Shown one piece after another: positions 1-7,752 of a stretch of 35,838 nt of DNA (position 1 is the first letter of the stretch; each line of letters opens with the position of its first letter). The position numbers and the translations under genes were made by a program. Source of the DNA: Roseateles chitinivorans (lineage in GTDB: Bacteria; Pseudomonadota; Gammaproteobacteria; Burkholderiales; Burkholderiaceae_C); assembly GCF_002761755.1 (NCBI RefSeq), contig NZ_PEOG01000061.1, positions 1-35,838 of the forward strand, written 5' to 3'. Below the pieces are notes generated by a model. It saw nothing but the letters and a program-made list of their open reading frames with translations, did no database searches and was not told the origin of the DNA.

Positions 1-1118
1 CTTGCGGGACTGGCCGCGGACGCGGCGGCCACCGCCGTCACCGGCTTGGGCGCCTGCGCCGGCGGCATTTCCGGCAGCCACAGCCGACCTTGCGCGTCAC
101 GCCCCATCAGCAGCTCCGGCTGCTTCAGGGTCACCGCGCCCAACATCACCTGCCGCTTCAGCGGCTGGACGTCCGTCAGGTCGACGGTCAGCGCCTGCCA
201 GCGCAGCCAATCTGTCCAGGCTCCATCGCCGTCGCCAGCCTTGCGCTGCAGCGACAGGCCCCGCAGCGCGGCGCGACCGCTGAGCTTGACCTCGGGGGAC
301 TGCCCGGGCGGCTGCTTGAAGTCGAGCGTCAGCTGCGTATCGACCTGGCCCTGCGCCAGGCGCATCGGCAGCGCCTTGGGCCAATAGGCGCGATAGGCGG
401 ACAGGTCCAGCGCATCGAGCTTGACCGTCATGCTCGCGCTGCGGGTGTCCGCGAATGGCTGCGCCTGGCCTTCGCTCTGGAATCCGACGCCGTTCAACTG
501 CCCGGACAGCCGCGGCTGCACGTGCACCTCGACATCCGCGTCGAGCGTCGACAGGAAGGGGATGCCCAGATGCAGTGCCTTCAGCTCATGGACCATGCCG
601 GCGGCCCGGTCGTCCAGCCGGAATTCGCCGTCGGTGAGTTCGATGTTGTAGAGCGCCGCCTCGGCCGGGCCCTCGTCCGGCGATGCCGGCGTCTTCGGAT
701 CCGCGGCCAGCCGGGCGAGGATGTCGTCCAGATCGGTCCTGCCGTCGGGCAGCAGCGCGACGCGCCCGCGCGGCGCCTCCACCTTCAGCGACGACAACAC
801 CGGCGCCAGGTGCCAGAGCGAGCGCGGCGACAGGGCCGCGCGGACACGATGCACCTCGAACAGCGGCGGCGACTCCGCCGCGGGGCCGGCGATCTTCAGA
901 TCCTCCAGCGTCAGCGCCAGCCGCCACGGCGTGAAGCTCGCGCGGCCGAGGGTCACCGTCCGGCCGAGCTGCTCGGTGGCGATCCGCACGCCGGCCCGCT
1001 CGATCCACATCGGCAATGCCACCCACGCGACCAGCAGCAGCGCGACGAGGAACAGCACCAGGCCCACGAGCGCGCGCAAGGCGCGCCGGGGCCAGACGGG
1101 AAGAGCGGAGAAGAACAC
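1..1118 (-). CDS. DUF748 domain-containing envelope protein (3' part outside the window)
   Basis: The minus-strand frame is open from about 1118 to the left edge, so only the N-terminal ~370 residues are present. It starts with a basic stretch and one hydrophobic helix (about residues 12-34, rich in L, V and A). Next come segments typical of DUF748/AsmA-like proteins: a 'LGRTVTLGRASFTPW' segment, an 'ALYNIELTDGEFRLDD' segment and an 'RAYWPKALPMRL' segment. Family members are usually over 1000 residues, anchored in the inner membrane with a large periplasmic beta-rich part, and their role is poorly defined (envelope or outer-membrane lipid homeostasis is the usual suggestion). No ATG is available; GTG at 1118 is chosen, and TTG at 1133 is the alternative. 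It is divergent from the YdcF-like gene. The family call is firm; the start is not. Confidence 0.8.
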   Translation of the reverse strand, partial: MFFSALPVWPRRALRALVGLVLFLVALLLVAWVALPMWIERAGVRIATEQLGRTVTLGRASFTPWRLALTLEDLKIAGPAAESPPLFEVHRVRAALSPRSLWHLAPVLSSLKVEAPRGRVALLPDGRTDLDDILARLAADPKTPASPDEGPAEAALYNIELTDGEFRLDDRAAGMVHELKALHLGIPFLSTLDADVEVHVQPRLSGQLNGVGFQSEGQAQPFADTRSASMTVKLDALDLSAYRAYWPKALPMRLAQGQVDTQLTLDFKQPPGQSPEVKLSGRAALRGLSLQRKAGDGDGAWTDWLRWQALTVDLTDVQPLKRQVMLGAVTLKQPELLMGRDAQGRLWLPEMPPAQAPKPVTAVAAASAASPA

Positions 1119-1207
1119 GGGCGCAGCCGGCAAGGAACCGGTCGAATCGTCAAGGAAGCTGATTATGCTGGCGGGCCTCAACACCTGACACCCGTCCCCG
1201 GCTCCCG

Positions 1208-1975
1208 ATGAACGACCTGATACACGCGGTCGCGGCCTTCCTGCTGCCGCCCACCGGCGCGTTTCCGCTGCTGCTGCTCGCCTGGTGGCTGCGGCACCGC
1301 CGGCGGTGGTTGTCCGGGGCGCTGTTCGCGGCCGGGCTGATCGCGGTCTGGGTCGGCAGCACCGAACTGGGCGCCCTGTGGCTGCAGCAGCGGTTGCTCG
1401 GCCCGCAGCAGGCGGTGCAGGTCCAGCGGCTCCAGGACCTCCCGCCGCGAGAGAGCGTCATCGTCGTGCTCGGCGGCGGCGCCCGCCGGCTGATGCCGGA
1501 ATACGGCACCGCGCAACTCAAGCCGGCGTCGATCGAGCGGCTGCGCTACGGCATCTGGCTGTCGCGGCGCACCGGCATTCCCCTGATCTTCACCGGCGGC
1601 ACGCCGCGCGACGCGCCCGGGGACCGCATGACCGAGGCTGCCCTCGCCGAGCGCACCGCCGCGCAGGAGTTCGGCTTCAAGCTCGCCGCGAAGGAAGACC
1701 GTGCCACCGACACCCGCGAGAACGCGCGCTACACCGCCGAACTGCTCCGCGGCCAGCCCGTCCGCCGCGTCGTCCTGGTCACGCACGACGTCCACATGCG
1801 CCGCGCACTGCGCGCCTTCCGCGAGGCCCTGCCGTCTGGGGTCGAAGTGGTCCCGGCGCCAATGGGCCTGGCCTTGTCCGGATTCGAATGGCGCGACCTG
1901 CTGCCGTCGCAGGACGGCACCGCCCGGGCGCGCTACCTGGGTTACGAATGGCTGGGATACCTCGCCGGCCACTGA
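1208..1975 (+). CDS. YdcF-like DUF218 domain protein
   Basis: 255 residues. The N-terminus carries two hydrophobic segments (about residues 5-25 and 34-52) separated by an arginine-rich turn, so it is probably anchored in the inner membrane. The DUF218 fold follows: a beta strand with a glycine turn (IVVLGGGARR, about residue 86), a 'GIPLIFTGGTP' strand, a 'TRENARYTAELL' helix and an 'RVVLVTHDVHMRRA' strand. This matches the ElyC/SanA/YdcF superfamily, linked in E. coli to envelope polysaccharide metabolism and barrier function; the substrate is unknown. The ATG at 1208 gives the two-helix N-terminus expected for the ElyC-like type. It faces away from the DUF748 gene with only about 90 bases between them, so the pair probably shares a divergent promoter region. 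Confidence 0.85.
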   Translation: MNDLIHAVAAFLLPPTGAFPLLLLAWWLRHRRRWLSGALFAAGLIAVWVGSTELGALWLQQRLLGPQQAVQVQRLQDLPPRESVIVVLGGGARRLMPEYGTAQLKPASIERLRYGIWLSRRTGIPLIFTGGTPRDAPGDRMTEAALAERTAAQEFGFKLAAKEDRATDTRENARYTAELLRGQPVRRVVLVTHDVHMRRALRAFREALPSGVEVVPAPMGLALSGFEWRDLLPSQDGTARARYLGYEWLGYLAGH

Positions 1976-2035
1976 CGCGGCCGCCCGCGGCCGCTCGCGG
2001 CCGGGCACGAACCAGCCGCCCCCAATAAATAGAAA

Positions 2036-2070
2036 CCCCCTCCGCGCCGGGCATCCCGGACGGGAGGGGG
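2036..2070 (-). terminator. Hairpin between convergent ydcF-like and ubiD genes, terminator-like for ubiD
   Basis: The stem CCCCCTCC (2036-2043) pairs with GGAGGGGG (2063-2070). Inside it CCGGG (2047-2051) pairs with CCCGG (2055-2059) around a CAT loop. On the minus strand the hairpin is followed by TTTCTATTTATT, a T-rich though interrupted tail, so it best terminates transcription coming from ubiD. On the plus strand no T run follows. The rest of the gap (1976-2223) also holds three GCGGCC-containing palindromic units at 1977-2004, immediately after the ydcF stop. Confidence 0.5.
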
Positions 2071-2223
2071 TGGGCGGACCAGCCGCCTTTGGGGCTCCGC
2101 GGCCATCTGCCGCAGGGCTCCTGGCGCGCAGAGACTGCGCCAGAGGAAGTGCCGGAAAGGCCTGACAACCTTAGGTGGGCCATCCGGCCTATTCAAGCCG
2201 CGCCCCCTAGGATCAGGACATTC

Positions 2224-3777
2224 CTAGCCCCCGAACAAACGCTGATAGAGATCCGCCGCCCGGGCCTTGTGCTCGGCCGGCATCTCGATGACGCGCCCCC
2301 ACTCGCGGCTGGTCTCGCCCGGCCATTTGTTGGTCGCGTCCAGGCCCATCTTCCCGCCCAGTCCGCTGACCGGCGAGGCGAAGTCCAGGTAATCGATCGG
2401 CGTGCCCTCGACCAGCGTCGTGTCCCGCACCGGATCCATGCGGGTCGTGATCGCCCAGATCACGTCCTGCCAGCTGCGGATGTCGACGTCCTCATCCACG
2501 ATCACGATGAACTTCGTGTACATGAACTGGCGCAGGTAGCTCCACAGGCCGAACATCAGCCGCTTCGCATGTCCCGGATAGGCCTTCTTGATCGAGATCA
2601 CCGCCATCCGATAGCTGCAGCCCTCCGGCGGCAGGTAGAAGTCGACGATCTCGGGGAACTGCTTCTGCAGGATCGGAACGAACACCTCGTTCAGCGCGAC
2701 GCCCAGCACCGCCGGCTCGTCGGGCGGCTTGCCGGTGTAGGTCGAGTGGTAGATGGCGCCGTCGCGCTGGGTGATCCGGTTCACCTCGAAGACAGGAAAC
2801 CAGTCCTGCTCGTTGTAGTAGCCGGTGTGGTCGCCGTACGGACCTTCCAGCGCGTGGAGGTAGCCGCCCTTCTCCTTGAGCGGGATGCCGTCCTCGCTGT
2901 GGCCGGTGAAGCCCGGCGTCGCCGGCGGGATGTGTCCCTCCAGCACGATTTCCGCGGTTGCGGGGACCTGCAGCATCCGACCGGCCTCGCCGACCTGGGT
3001 GTCGGCGACTTCGGTCCGCGAGCCGCGCAGCAGCCCGGCGAACTGGTATTCGGACAAGGTGTCCGGCACGGGCGTCACCGCGCCCAGCGTGGTCGCCGGG
3101 TCCGCGCCCAGCGCCACCGCGATCGGGAACGGCTGTCCCGGATTCGCGATCGCGAAGTCGCGGAAATCGAGGGCGCCGCCGCGGTGCGCCAGCCAGCGCA
3201 TGATCAATTGCCGGCGGCCGATCAGCTGCTGTCTATAGATGCCCAGGTTCTGGCGCAGCCGGGGGTTGGCGATCCGCTGCGGTCCCCGCGTCACCACCAG
3301 TCCCCAGGTCAGCAGCGGGCCGACATCGCCCGGCCAGCAGGTCTGGATGGGCAGCCGCTTGAGGTCGACGTCCTCGCCCTCGACTACCTGTTCCTGGCAC
3401 ACCGGCCGCTTGACCAGCGCCGGCTTCATGTCCCACAGGGCCTTGCCCATCTGGGCCAGCTTGCCCAGGTCGCGCATGCCGCGCGGCGGTTCCGGCTCCT
3501 TGAGCGTCGCCAACAGCTGGCCGACCTCCCTCAATTGGGTGGTCGACTCCGCCCCCATGCCCAGCGCCACCCGGCGCGGTGTGCCGAACAGGTTGGCCAG
3601 CACCGGCATGCGGTGCCCGGTGGGCCGCTCGAACAGCAGGGCCGGTCCTTCCGCCCTCAGCACGAGGTCGCTGAGAGCCGTCATCTCGAGCACCGGCGAC
3701 ACCGGGTCGGTGACCCGCCGCAGTTCCCCCATGCCTTCCAAAGCGCCCACAAAGTCACGCAGATCTCGGTACTTCAT
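2224..3777 (-). CDS. ubiD: 4-hydroxy-3-polyprenylbenzoate decarboxylase UbiD
   Basis: About 517 residues, the usual UbiD length. UbiD removes the carboxyl group from 3-polyprenyl-4-hydroxybenzoate in ubiquinone synthesis, using prenylated FMN made by UbiX (not in this window). The start MKYRDLRDF is the classic UbiD N-terminus. Later family segments include 'GPLLTWGLVVTRGP', 'GMGAEST', 'PEGCSYRMAVISIKKAYPGHA' and 'VIVDEDVDIRSWQDVIWAITTRMDP', which form the prFMN/metal site and hexamer core. ATG at 3777 is chosen over the TTG two codons upstream because homologues begin MKYRDL. It is transcribed divergently from the lytic transglycosylase and converges on the YdcF-like gene. Confidence 0.97.
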   Translation of the reverse strand: MKYRDLRDFVGALEGMGELRRVTDPVSPVLEMTALSDLVLRAEGPALLFERPTGHRMPVLANLFGTPRRVALGMGAESTTQLREVGQLLATLKEPEPPRGMRDLGKLAQMGKALWDMKPALVKRPVCQEQVVEGEDVDLKRLPIQTCWPGDVGPLLTWGLVVTRGPQRIANPRLRQNLGIYRQQLIGRRQLIMRWLAHRGGALDFRDFAIANPGQPFPIAVALGADPATTLGAVTPVPDTLSEYQFAGLLRGSRTEVADTQVGEAGRMLQVPATAEIVLEGHIPPATPGFTGHSEDGIPLKEKGGYLHALEGPYGDHTGYYNEQDWFPVFEVNRITQRDGAIYHSTYTGKPPDEPAVLGVALNEVFVPILQKQFPEIVDFYLPPEGCSYRMAVISIKKAYPGHAKRLMFGLWSYLRQFMYTKFIVIVDEDVDIRSWQDVIWAITTRMDPVRDTTLVEGTPIDYLDFASPVSGLGGKMGLDATNKWPGETSREWGRVIEMPAEHKARAADLYQRLFGG

Positions 3778-3810
3778 AACCAAAAGTTTTTATGAACAAG
3801 GCCCATACGG

Positions 3811-3838
3811 TTGACGGGTTATTTTTGGTCCATAGAAT
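3811..3838 (+). promoter_or_regulatory. Sigma70-type promoter ahead of the structured leader/candidate sRNA
   Basis: A -35 box TTGACG (3811-3816) and a -10 box TAGAAT (3833-3838) are separated by 16 bases, each one or two mismatches from consensus. This is the best-looking promoter in the window. Expected transcription start is about 3845. It lies between the divergent ubiD and transglycosylase genes and points to the plus strand, 240 bases before the transglycosylase start. Confidence 0.65.
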
Positions 3839-3844
3839 CGCGCC

Positions 3845-4020
3845 CTGCCCTGGCCCCCAGGGTTATCCCGGTCTTCGCCTTGGGACGGCGAAACCGGTCC
3901 GCTGCCAATGGACGCTGGATCGCCCGTCTGTCGCGCCAAACGCCCGGAGCCCTCTGAGAGCCCTCCGAGCTGCCGACGACGCCCGAACCGGCCCATTATC
4001 GCCACCCCCAGGGGTGCGTC
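3845..4020 (+). ncRNA. Candidate structured small RNA or long structured leader (6S-like architecture possible)
   Basis: This stretch fills most of the 308-base gap between ubiD and the transglycosylase and follows the promoter at 3811-3838. Local hairpins: CCCTGG/CCAGGG (3848-3853 with 3857-3862); an 11-pair stem with one bulged C (3868-3879 with 3887-3897, 7-base loop); CGGAG/CTCCG (3945-3949 with 3963-3967). The 5' CCCTGG can alternatively pair with CCAGGG at 4008-4013, and ACCGG at 3987-3991 with CCGGT at 3868-3872. That would close a roughly 175-base rod, the size and layout of 6S RNA. I could not match a 6S sequence consensus, so the family is inference. It could equally be a 5' leader of the transglycosylase mRNA. 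Confidence 0.35.
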
Positions 4021-4021
4021 C

Positions 4022-4049
4022 GACGAGTGAACGCGACTTGCGACTCGTC
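4022..4049 (+). repeat. Inverted repeat just upstream of the transglycosylase ribosome-binding site
   Basis: GACGAGT (4022-4028) pairs with ACTCGTC (4043-4049), and CGC (4032-4034) pairs with GCG (4040-4042) around a 5-base loop. The purine-rich Shine-Dalgarno tract GGAGAAAGGAG (4071-4081) begins 22 bases later. It could act as an RNA hairpin influencing translation or as the 3' border of the upstream structured RNA. There is no T run, so it is not a standard terminator. Confidence 0.4.
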
Positions 4050-4085
4050 AGGCTCACACCGGGCGTGGTCGGAGAAAGGAGTCGC

Positions 4086-4937
4086 ATGACAGCGCGTTCA
4101 GACCTGCTATCCCTCCCCCGCCAGGCGCGTGCCGCCCTGGTGCTCTTCATCAAGGACATCGGCCAGGGTTTGCTGGTCGTCAGCCACAACACGCTCGCCC
4201 TGGTGGGCTTCGCCGTCGTCGCCGTCGGGCTGGTCTTCGCCAGCCAGGCCGACCTGCGCCAGCAGCTGGAAGGCCAGGTGCTGGGCTGGCTCAATGCCCG
4301 CCACGAGGCCCGGGTGGAGGCTTCCGGCGACGTGCTCGCGCTGATGGCCGAGCCGGAGGCGATCAGCCGCGCCACCGCGGTCGATCCGAAGGAACTGACC
4401 CGCCAGCAGGCGCTGGTCGCCAACTACCTGGCGCGCCGCTACCGGGTGGCGCCGGAGCCGGTCAGCCGGCTGGTCAAGGAAGCCTGGGAAGTCGGCCAGC
4501 GCGCTCGCGTCGATCCGACGCTGATCCTGTCGATCATGGCGATCGAATCGGGCTTCAACCCGTTCGCCCAGAGCGCCGTCGGCGCGCAGGGCCTGATGCA
4601 GGTGATGACGCGGGTCCACGACGACAAGTACGAGGCCTTCGGCGGCAACCTGGCTGCGTTCGACCCGATCACCAACCTGCGCGTCGGCGTGCAGGTGCTC
4701 AAGGAGTGCATCCAGCGCGCCGGCAGCCTCGAGGAGGGCCTGCGGCGCTACGTCGGCGCGACCAACCTGCCCGACGACACCGGCTACGCTGCCCGCGTGC
4801 TGGCCGAGCAGGACTTGCTCAAGGCGGTGGTCCAGGGCCGCAATGTCAGCCCGTCCGCGCCGCGTCCGATCCGCGAGCCGGCCTCGGCGCCGGCGCCCGG
4901 CGGCGAGCAGGTCGCGATGACCGCCGTGATGCGCTGA
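4086..4937 (+). CDS. Membrane-anchored lytic transglycosylase (SLT domain)
   Basis: 283 residues. One hydrophobic helix lies at about residues 38-55, after a basic N-terminus, so it is likely a periplasmic enzyme tethered to the inner membrane. The C-terminal half is a family-1 SLT domain: the motif 'AIESGFNPFAQSAVGAQGLMQVM' includes the catalytic glutamate E154, followed by 'NLRVGVQVLKECI' and a 'RYVGATN...YAARVL' region. It cleaves peptidoglycan glycan strands, leaving 1,6-anhydroMurNAc. ATG at 4086 is chosen because a strong Shine-Dalgarno (GGAGAAAGGAG) sits 4 bases ahead. The frame stays open upstream to 3792, but that part is the structured leader and has no protein-like composition. A terminator follows at once. 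Confidence 0.9.
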   Translation: MTARSDLLSLPRQARAALVLFIKDIGQGLLVVSHNTLALVGFAVVAVGLVFASQADLRQQLEGQVLGWLNARHEARVEASGDVLALMAEPEAISRATAVDPKELTRQQALVANYLARRYRVAPEPVSRLVKEAWEVGQRARVDPTLILSIMAIESGFNPFAQSAVGAQGLMQVMTRVHDDKYEAFGGNLAAFDPITNLRVGVQVLKECIQRAGSLEEGLRRYVGATNLPDDTGYAARVLAEQDLLKAVVQGRNVSPSAPRPIREPASAPAPGGEQVAMTAVMR

Positions 4938-4959
4938 TCCTTGTGCCGCGTCACGATCG

Positions 4960-4984
4960 AACGGGTTCCTCGGAGCCCGTTTTT
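4960..4984 (+). terminator. Intrinsic terminator after the lytic transglycosylase
   Basis: AACGGGTTC (4960-4968), loop CTCG, then GAGCCCGTT with a T run to 4984. The stem is about 8-9 pairs including one G-T, followed by five T. It isolates the transglycosylase from glyA. Confidence 0.75.
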
Positions 4985-5057
4985 CATTGGCGCGGTGGCA
5001 CGCTCGCGCGCCCAGGAACAATGTCACGACCGGCGCCGTGCCCCGCTCCGGTGCGGC

Positions 5058-5299
5058 TACACTGCACGCTTCGCGCAACTGGCGATCAGGGCGCCCTGAC
5101 CGGTGATGATTCCTTCACCGCGCAGGCGTCGCCCGAGGTGGGTCACCACCGGGAAGCGCGAACGGCCGGGGGCCTCCTCCGGCTGTCCGTGCCGTTCGCC
5201 TGGGCCGCCGTCGTTCCGGCATCCGTCGCCGCTTCGCGTTCCGCGATCGCGCCGATGCGCTGCCGGCCGGGCGGCGCCAACCCTTGAGCCGACATCATC
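5058..5299 (+). promoter_or_regulatory. glyA upstream region: weak -10 box and structured leader
   Basis: Part of the 362-base gap 4938-5299. TACACT (5058-5063) is a plausible -10 box without a clear -35. Three compact inverted repeats follow in the predicted leader: the 14-base perfect palindrome TCAGGGCGCCCTGA (5086-5099); CGGTGA/TCACCG (5101-5106 with 5115-5120); and CCCG-A-GGTG/CACC-A-CGGG (5132-5140 with 5144-5153). I see no glycine, SAM or tetrahydrofolate riboswitch signature. The leader may be regulatory, or the first palindrome may be a protein operator. The remaining bases to 5299 show nothing recognisable. Confidence 0.3.
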
Positions 5300-6550
5300 A
5301 TGTTTGACCGCACCCAACAGACCCTCGCCAACGTCGACGCCGAAGTCTTCGCCGCCATCCAGCAGGAGAACCAGCGGCAGGAAGAACACATCGAGCTGAT
5401 CGCCTCGGAGAACTACACCTCGCCGGCGGTCATGGCCGCGCAAGGCAGCCAGCTGACCAACAAGTACGCCGAGGGCTATCCCGGCAAGCGCTACTACGGC
5501 GGCTGCGAATATGTCGACATCGTCGAGCAACTGGCGATCGACCGCCTCAAGCAGCTCTACGGCGCCGAATTCGCCAACGTCCAGCCCAACAGCGGCTCGC
5601 AGGCGAACCAGGGCGTGTTCTTCGCGCTGCTGCAGCCCGGCGACACCATCATGGGCATGAGCCTGGCCGAAGGCGGCCACCTGACCCACGGCATGGCGCT
5701 GAACATGAGCGGCAAGTGGTTCAACGTCATCTCCTACGGCCTGAACGCCAAGGAAGAGATCGACTACGACGCGATGGAGGCGCTGGCGCGCGAGAAGAAG
5801 CCCAAGCTGATCATCGCGGGCGCATCGGCCTACTCGCTGCGCATCGACTTCGAGCGCTTCGGCAAGATCGCCAAGGAGATCGGCGCCTACTTCATGGTCG
5901 ACATGGCGCACTACGCCGGCCTGATCGCCGCTGGCGTCTACCCGAACCCGCTGCCGCATGCCGACGTGGTGACCTCGACGACGCACAAGAGCCTGCGCGG
6001 ACCGCGCGGCGGCATCATCCTGACCAACGACGAGGCGATCGCCAAGAAGATCAACTCGGCGATCTTCCCCGGCATCCAGGGCGGCCCGCTGATGCATGTC
6101 ATCGCCGGCAAGGCGGTGGCCTTCAAGGAAGCGCTGTCGCCCGAATTCAAGGCCTACCAGCAGCAGGTCGTCGCCAACGCCAAGGTGCTGGCGCAGACGC
6201 TGATCGAGCGCGGCCTGCGCATCGTCTCCGGCGGCACCGAAAGCCATGTGATGCTGGTGGACCTGCGTCCGAAGAACCTGACCGGCAAGGAAGCCGAGGC
6301 CATCCTGGGCGCGGCCCACATGACCTGCAACAAGAACGGCATCCCGAACGACCCGCAGAAGCCGATGGTCACCAGCGGCATCCGCCTGGGCACGCCGGCG
6401 ATGACCACTCGCGGCTTCAAGGAGGAGCAGGTCCGCGCGACCGCCCACCTGATCGCCGACGTGCTGGACAACCCGCATGACGAGGCCAACCTGGCCCGCG
6501 TGCGCGACAAGGTGGCCGAACTGACCCGTCAGTTCCCGGTCTACCGCTGA
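5300..6550 (+). CDS. glyA: Serine hydroxymethyltransferase
   Basis: 416 residues, standard bacterial length. GlyA converts serine and tetrahydrofolate to glycine and 5,10-methylene-THF in the cytoplasm, using PLP. Family signatures are clear: 'IELIASENYTSPAVMAAQGS' near residue 30, 'NKYAEGYPGKRYYGGCEYVD' at about 55-74, and the PLP-lysine motif 'VVTSTTHKSLRGPRGG' with K230. The ATG at 5300 is preceded only by a weak TTGAG. nrdR follows after 16 bases, so the two are probably cotranscribed; both feed nucleotide supply. Confidence 0.98.
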   Translation: MFDRTQQTLANVDAEVFAAIQQENQRQEEHIELIASENYTSPAVMAAQGSQLTNKYAEGYPGKRYYGGCEYVDIVEQLAIDRLKQLYGAEFANVQPNSGSQANQGVFFALLQPGDTIMGMSLAEGGHLTHGMALNMSGKWFNVISYGLNAKEEIDYDAMEALAREKKPKLIIAGASAYSLRIDFERFGKIAKEIGAYFMVDMAHYAGLIAAGVYPNPLPHADVVTSTTHKSLRGPRGGIILTNDEAIAKKINSAIFPGIQGGPLMHVIAGKAVAFKEALSPEFKAYQQQVVANAKVLAQTLIERGLRIVSGGTESHVMLVDLRPKNLTGKEAEAILGAAHMTCNKNGIPNDPQKPMVTSGIRLGTPAMTTRGFKEEQVRATAHLIADVLDNPHDEANLARVRDKVAELTRQFPVYR

Positions 6551-6566
6551 GCGGAGCCCGCGGCGC

Positions 6567-7010
6567 ATGCGTTGCCCTTTCTGCGGTCACGGCGACACGC
6601 AAGTCTCTGAGACCCGCGAATCGGACGAAGGCGATGTCGTGCGCCGCCGCCGGCGCTGCCAGTCCTGCGAGAAGCGCTTCACGACCTACGAGCGCGCGGA
6701 AATCGCGCTGCCCATGGTCGTGAAGAAGGACGGTACGCGAGCGGACTTCGACATGGGCAAGCTGCGCGCATCGATGACGCTGGCGTTGCGCAAGCGTCCC
6801 GTCAGCATCGAGCAGATCGACGCGGCGCTGGAGCGCATCCAGGAGAAGCTGCTGAGCAGCGGCGCGCGCGAGATTCCGTCGACCAAGCTCGGCGAGCATG
6901 TGATGCGCGAGCTCAAGCGCATCGACAAGGTCGCCTACGTGCGCTTCGCGTCGGTATACCGCTCATTCGAGGACGTCGACGAATTCAGGCAACTGATCCG
7001 GGACATCTGA
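6567..7010 (+). CDS. nrdR: Transcriptional repressor NrdR
   Basis: 147 residues. NrdR senses ATP/dATP and represses ribonucleotide reductase genes by binding NrdR boxes. The N-terminal zinc ribbon has four cysteines (C3, C6, C31, C34) with the family-typical 'VVRRRRRCQSCEKRFTTYE'. The ATP-cone follows ('LPMVVKKDGTRADFDMGKLRASM' to about residue 130), and the 'AYVRFASVYRSFEDVDEF' tail is diagnostic. It sits 16 bases behind glyA, a common arrangement in proteobacteria. No NrdR box was identified in this window. A strong terminator follows. Confidence 0.98.
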   Translation: MRCPFCGHGDTQVSETRESDEGDVVRRRRRCQSCEKRFTTYERAEIALPMVVKKDGTRADFDMGKLRASMTLALRKRPVSIEQIDAALERIQEKLLSSGAREIPSTKLGEHVMRELKRIDKVAYVRFASVYRSFEDVDEFRQLIRDI

Positions 7011-7057
7011 ACCCGATTCGGCCCGTTGCCTGACGGCATCGACCGCGACCTCCCCCG

Positions 7058-7088
7058 AAAGCCGGCCCCCTTCAGCGGGCCGGCTTTT
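7058..7088 (+). terminator. Intrinsic terminator after nrdR
   Basis: An 11-pair stem AAAGCCGGCCC (7058-7068) with GGGCCGGCTTT (7077-7087), loop CCTTCAGC, ending in TTTT. It also has A residues on the left, so it could work in both directions. It closes glyA-nrdR before the pilin cluster. Confidence 0.88.
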
Positions 7089-7158
7089 CCCACCTGAAGG
7101 CGAAGCGCCGCGACGCGCGTCTCCCTAGAGTTCCTGGCAACTCTTCTGGAGATCCGAC

Positions 7159-7752
7159 GTGCCCATATTCCTCGCCCTTCCCGCCCTCACCGCCCGCCCC
7201 TCTCCCGTCATCGGCGGCCGCGGTTTCAGCCTGGTTGAACTGCTCGTGTCGGTCGCGATCGTCGCGATCGCGGCGATGCTCGCCGGCCCCGACCTGCGGG
7301 ACTGGCTCTGGCGCCAGCGGCTCTCCAACAGCGCTCAGGCGGTCCTCGGGGACCTTCAGCTGGCACGCAGCGAGGCGATCCAGGGCGCGCGCAACGTGAT
7401 CCTGCGCTTCGGCGGCGACGAGTCCGCGGTGACCGGCAGCGGACGCTGCTACGTGCTGCATACCGGTCCGCTCGGCGGCTGCGGCTGCCGGATGGACACG
7501 CCGCCGGTCTGCGATGCCGGCGCCCAGGCGATCAAGCAGATGCGCTGGGCGCGCGGCCGCGGCCAGGTCGAGGTCGTGTCCAACGTGCCCTCGATGCTCT
7601 TCAGCGGCCGCCAGGGCACCGTGTCGGTGAGCGGCACGGTCGAGGTCCGCATGGAGGGCATCGGTGCGATCCGCCACATCGTCAGCCTGACCGGTCGGGT
7701 GCGCAGTTGCGCGCCCGACGGCACCGCGATCCGCTTGCCGAGGTGCGCATGA
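7159..7752 (+). CDS. GspH/FimT-family minor pseudopilin
   Basis: 197 residues. It has an unusually long leader (about 21 residues) before the class III prepilin site G|FSLVELLVSVAIVAIAAML, with the conserved Glu at position 5 of the mature protein. It would be cut and methylated by PilD and join the priming complex at the tip of a type IV pilus. The C-terminal part is a GspH/FimT-like head domain with several cysteines. The GTG start has GGAG 7 bases ahead. It is the first gene of a run whose members overlap or nearly abut, so the five pilin genes form one operon. FimT proteins have been linked to DNA binding in natural transformation; that role is not shown here. Confidence 0.85.
   Translation: MPIFLALPALTARPSPVIGGRGFSLVELLVSVAIVAIAAMLAGPDLRDWLWRQRLSNSAQAVLGDLQLARSEAIQGARNVILRFGGDESAVTGSGRCYVLHTGPLGGCGCRMDTPPVCDAGAQAIKQMRWARGRGQVEVVSNVPSMLFSGRQGTVSVSGTVEVRMEGIGAIRHIVSLTGRVRSCAPDGTAIRLPRCA

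Noticed and set aside
90..1211. Long plus-strand open frame opposite the DUF748 gene
   Set aside because: It is rich in Arg, Gln and His with no domain, which is the usual antisense shadow in high-GC DNA; the opposite strand reads as a clear DUF748 protein.
2089..3795. 568-residue plus-strand open frame
   Set aside because: It is antisense to ubiD; its composition is low in Lys and Tyr and rich in Arg, Gln and His, and no domain is seen.
3792..4085. N-terminal extension of the lytic transglycosylase frame
   Set aside because: It would overlap the sigma70 promoter and structured stretch, and the strong Shine-Dalgarno is before ATG 4086.
5064..5299. Glycine riboswitch before glyA
   Set aside because: The conserved tandem-aptamer sequences are absent; only unassigned hairpins are seen.
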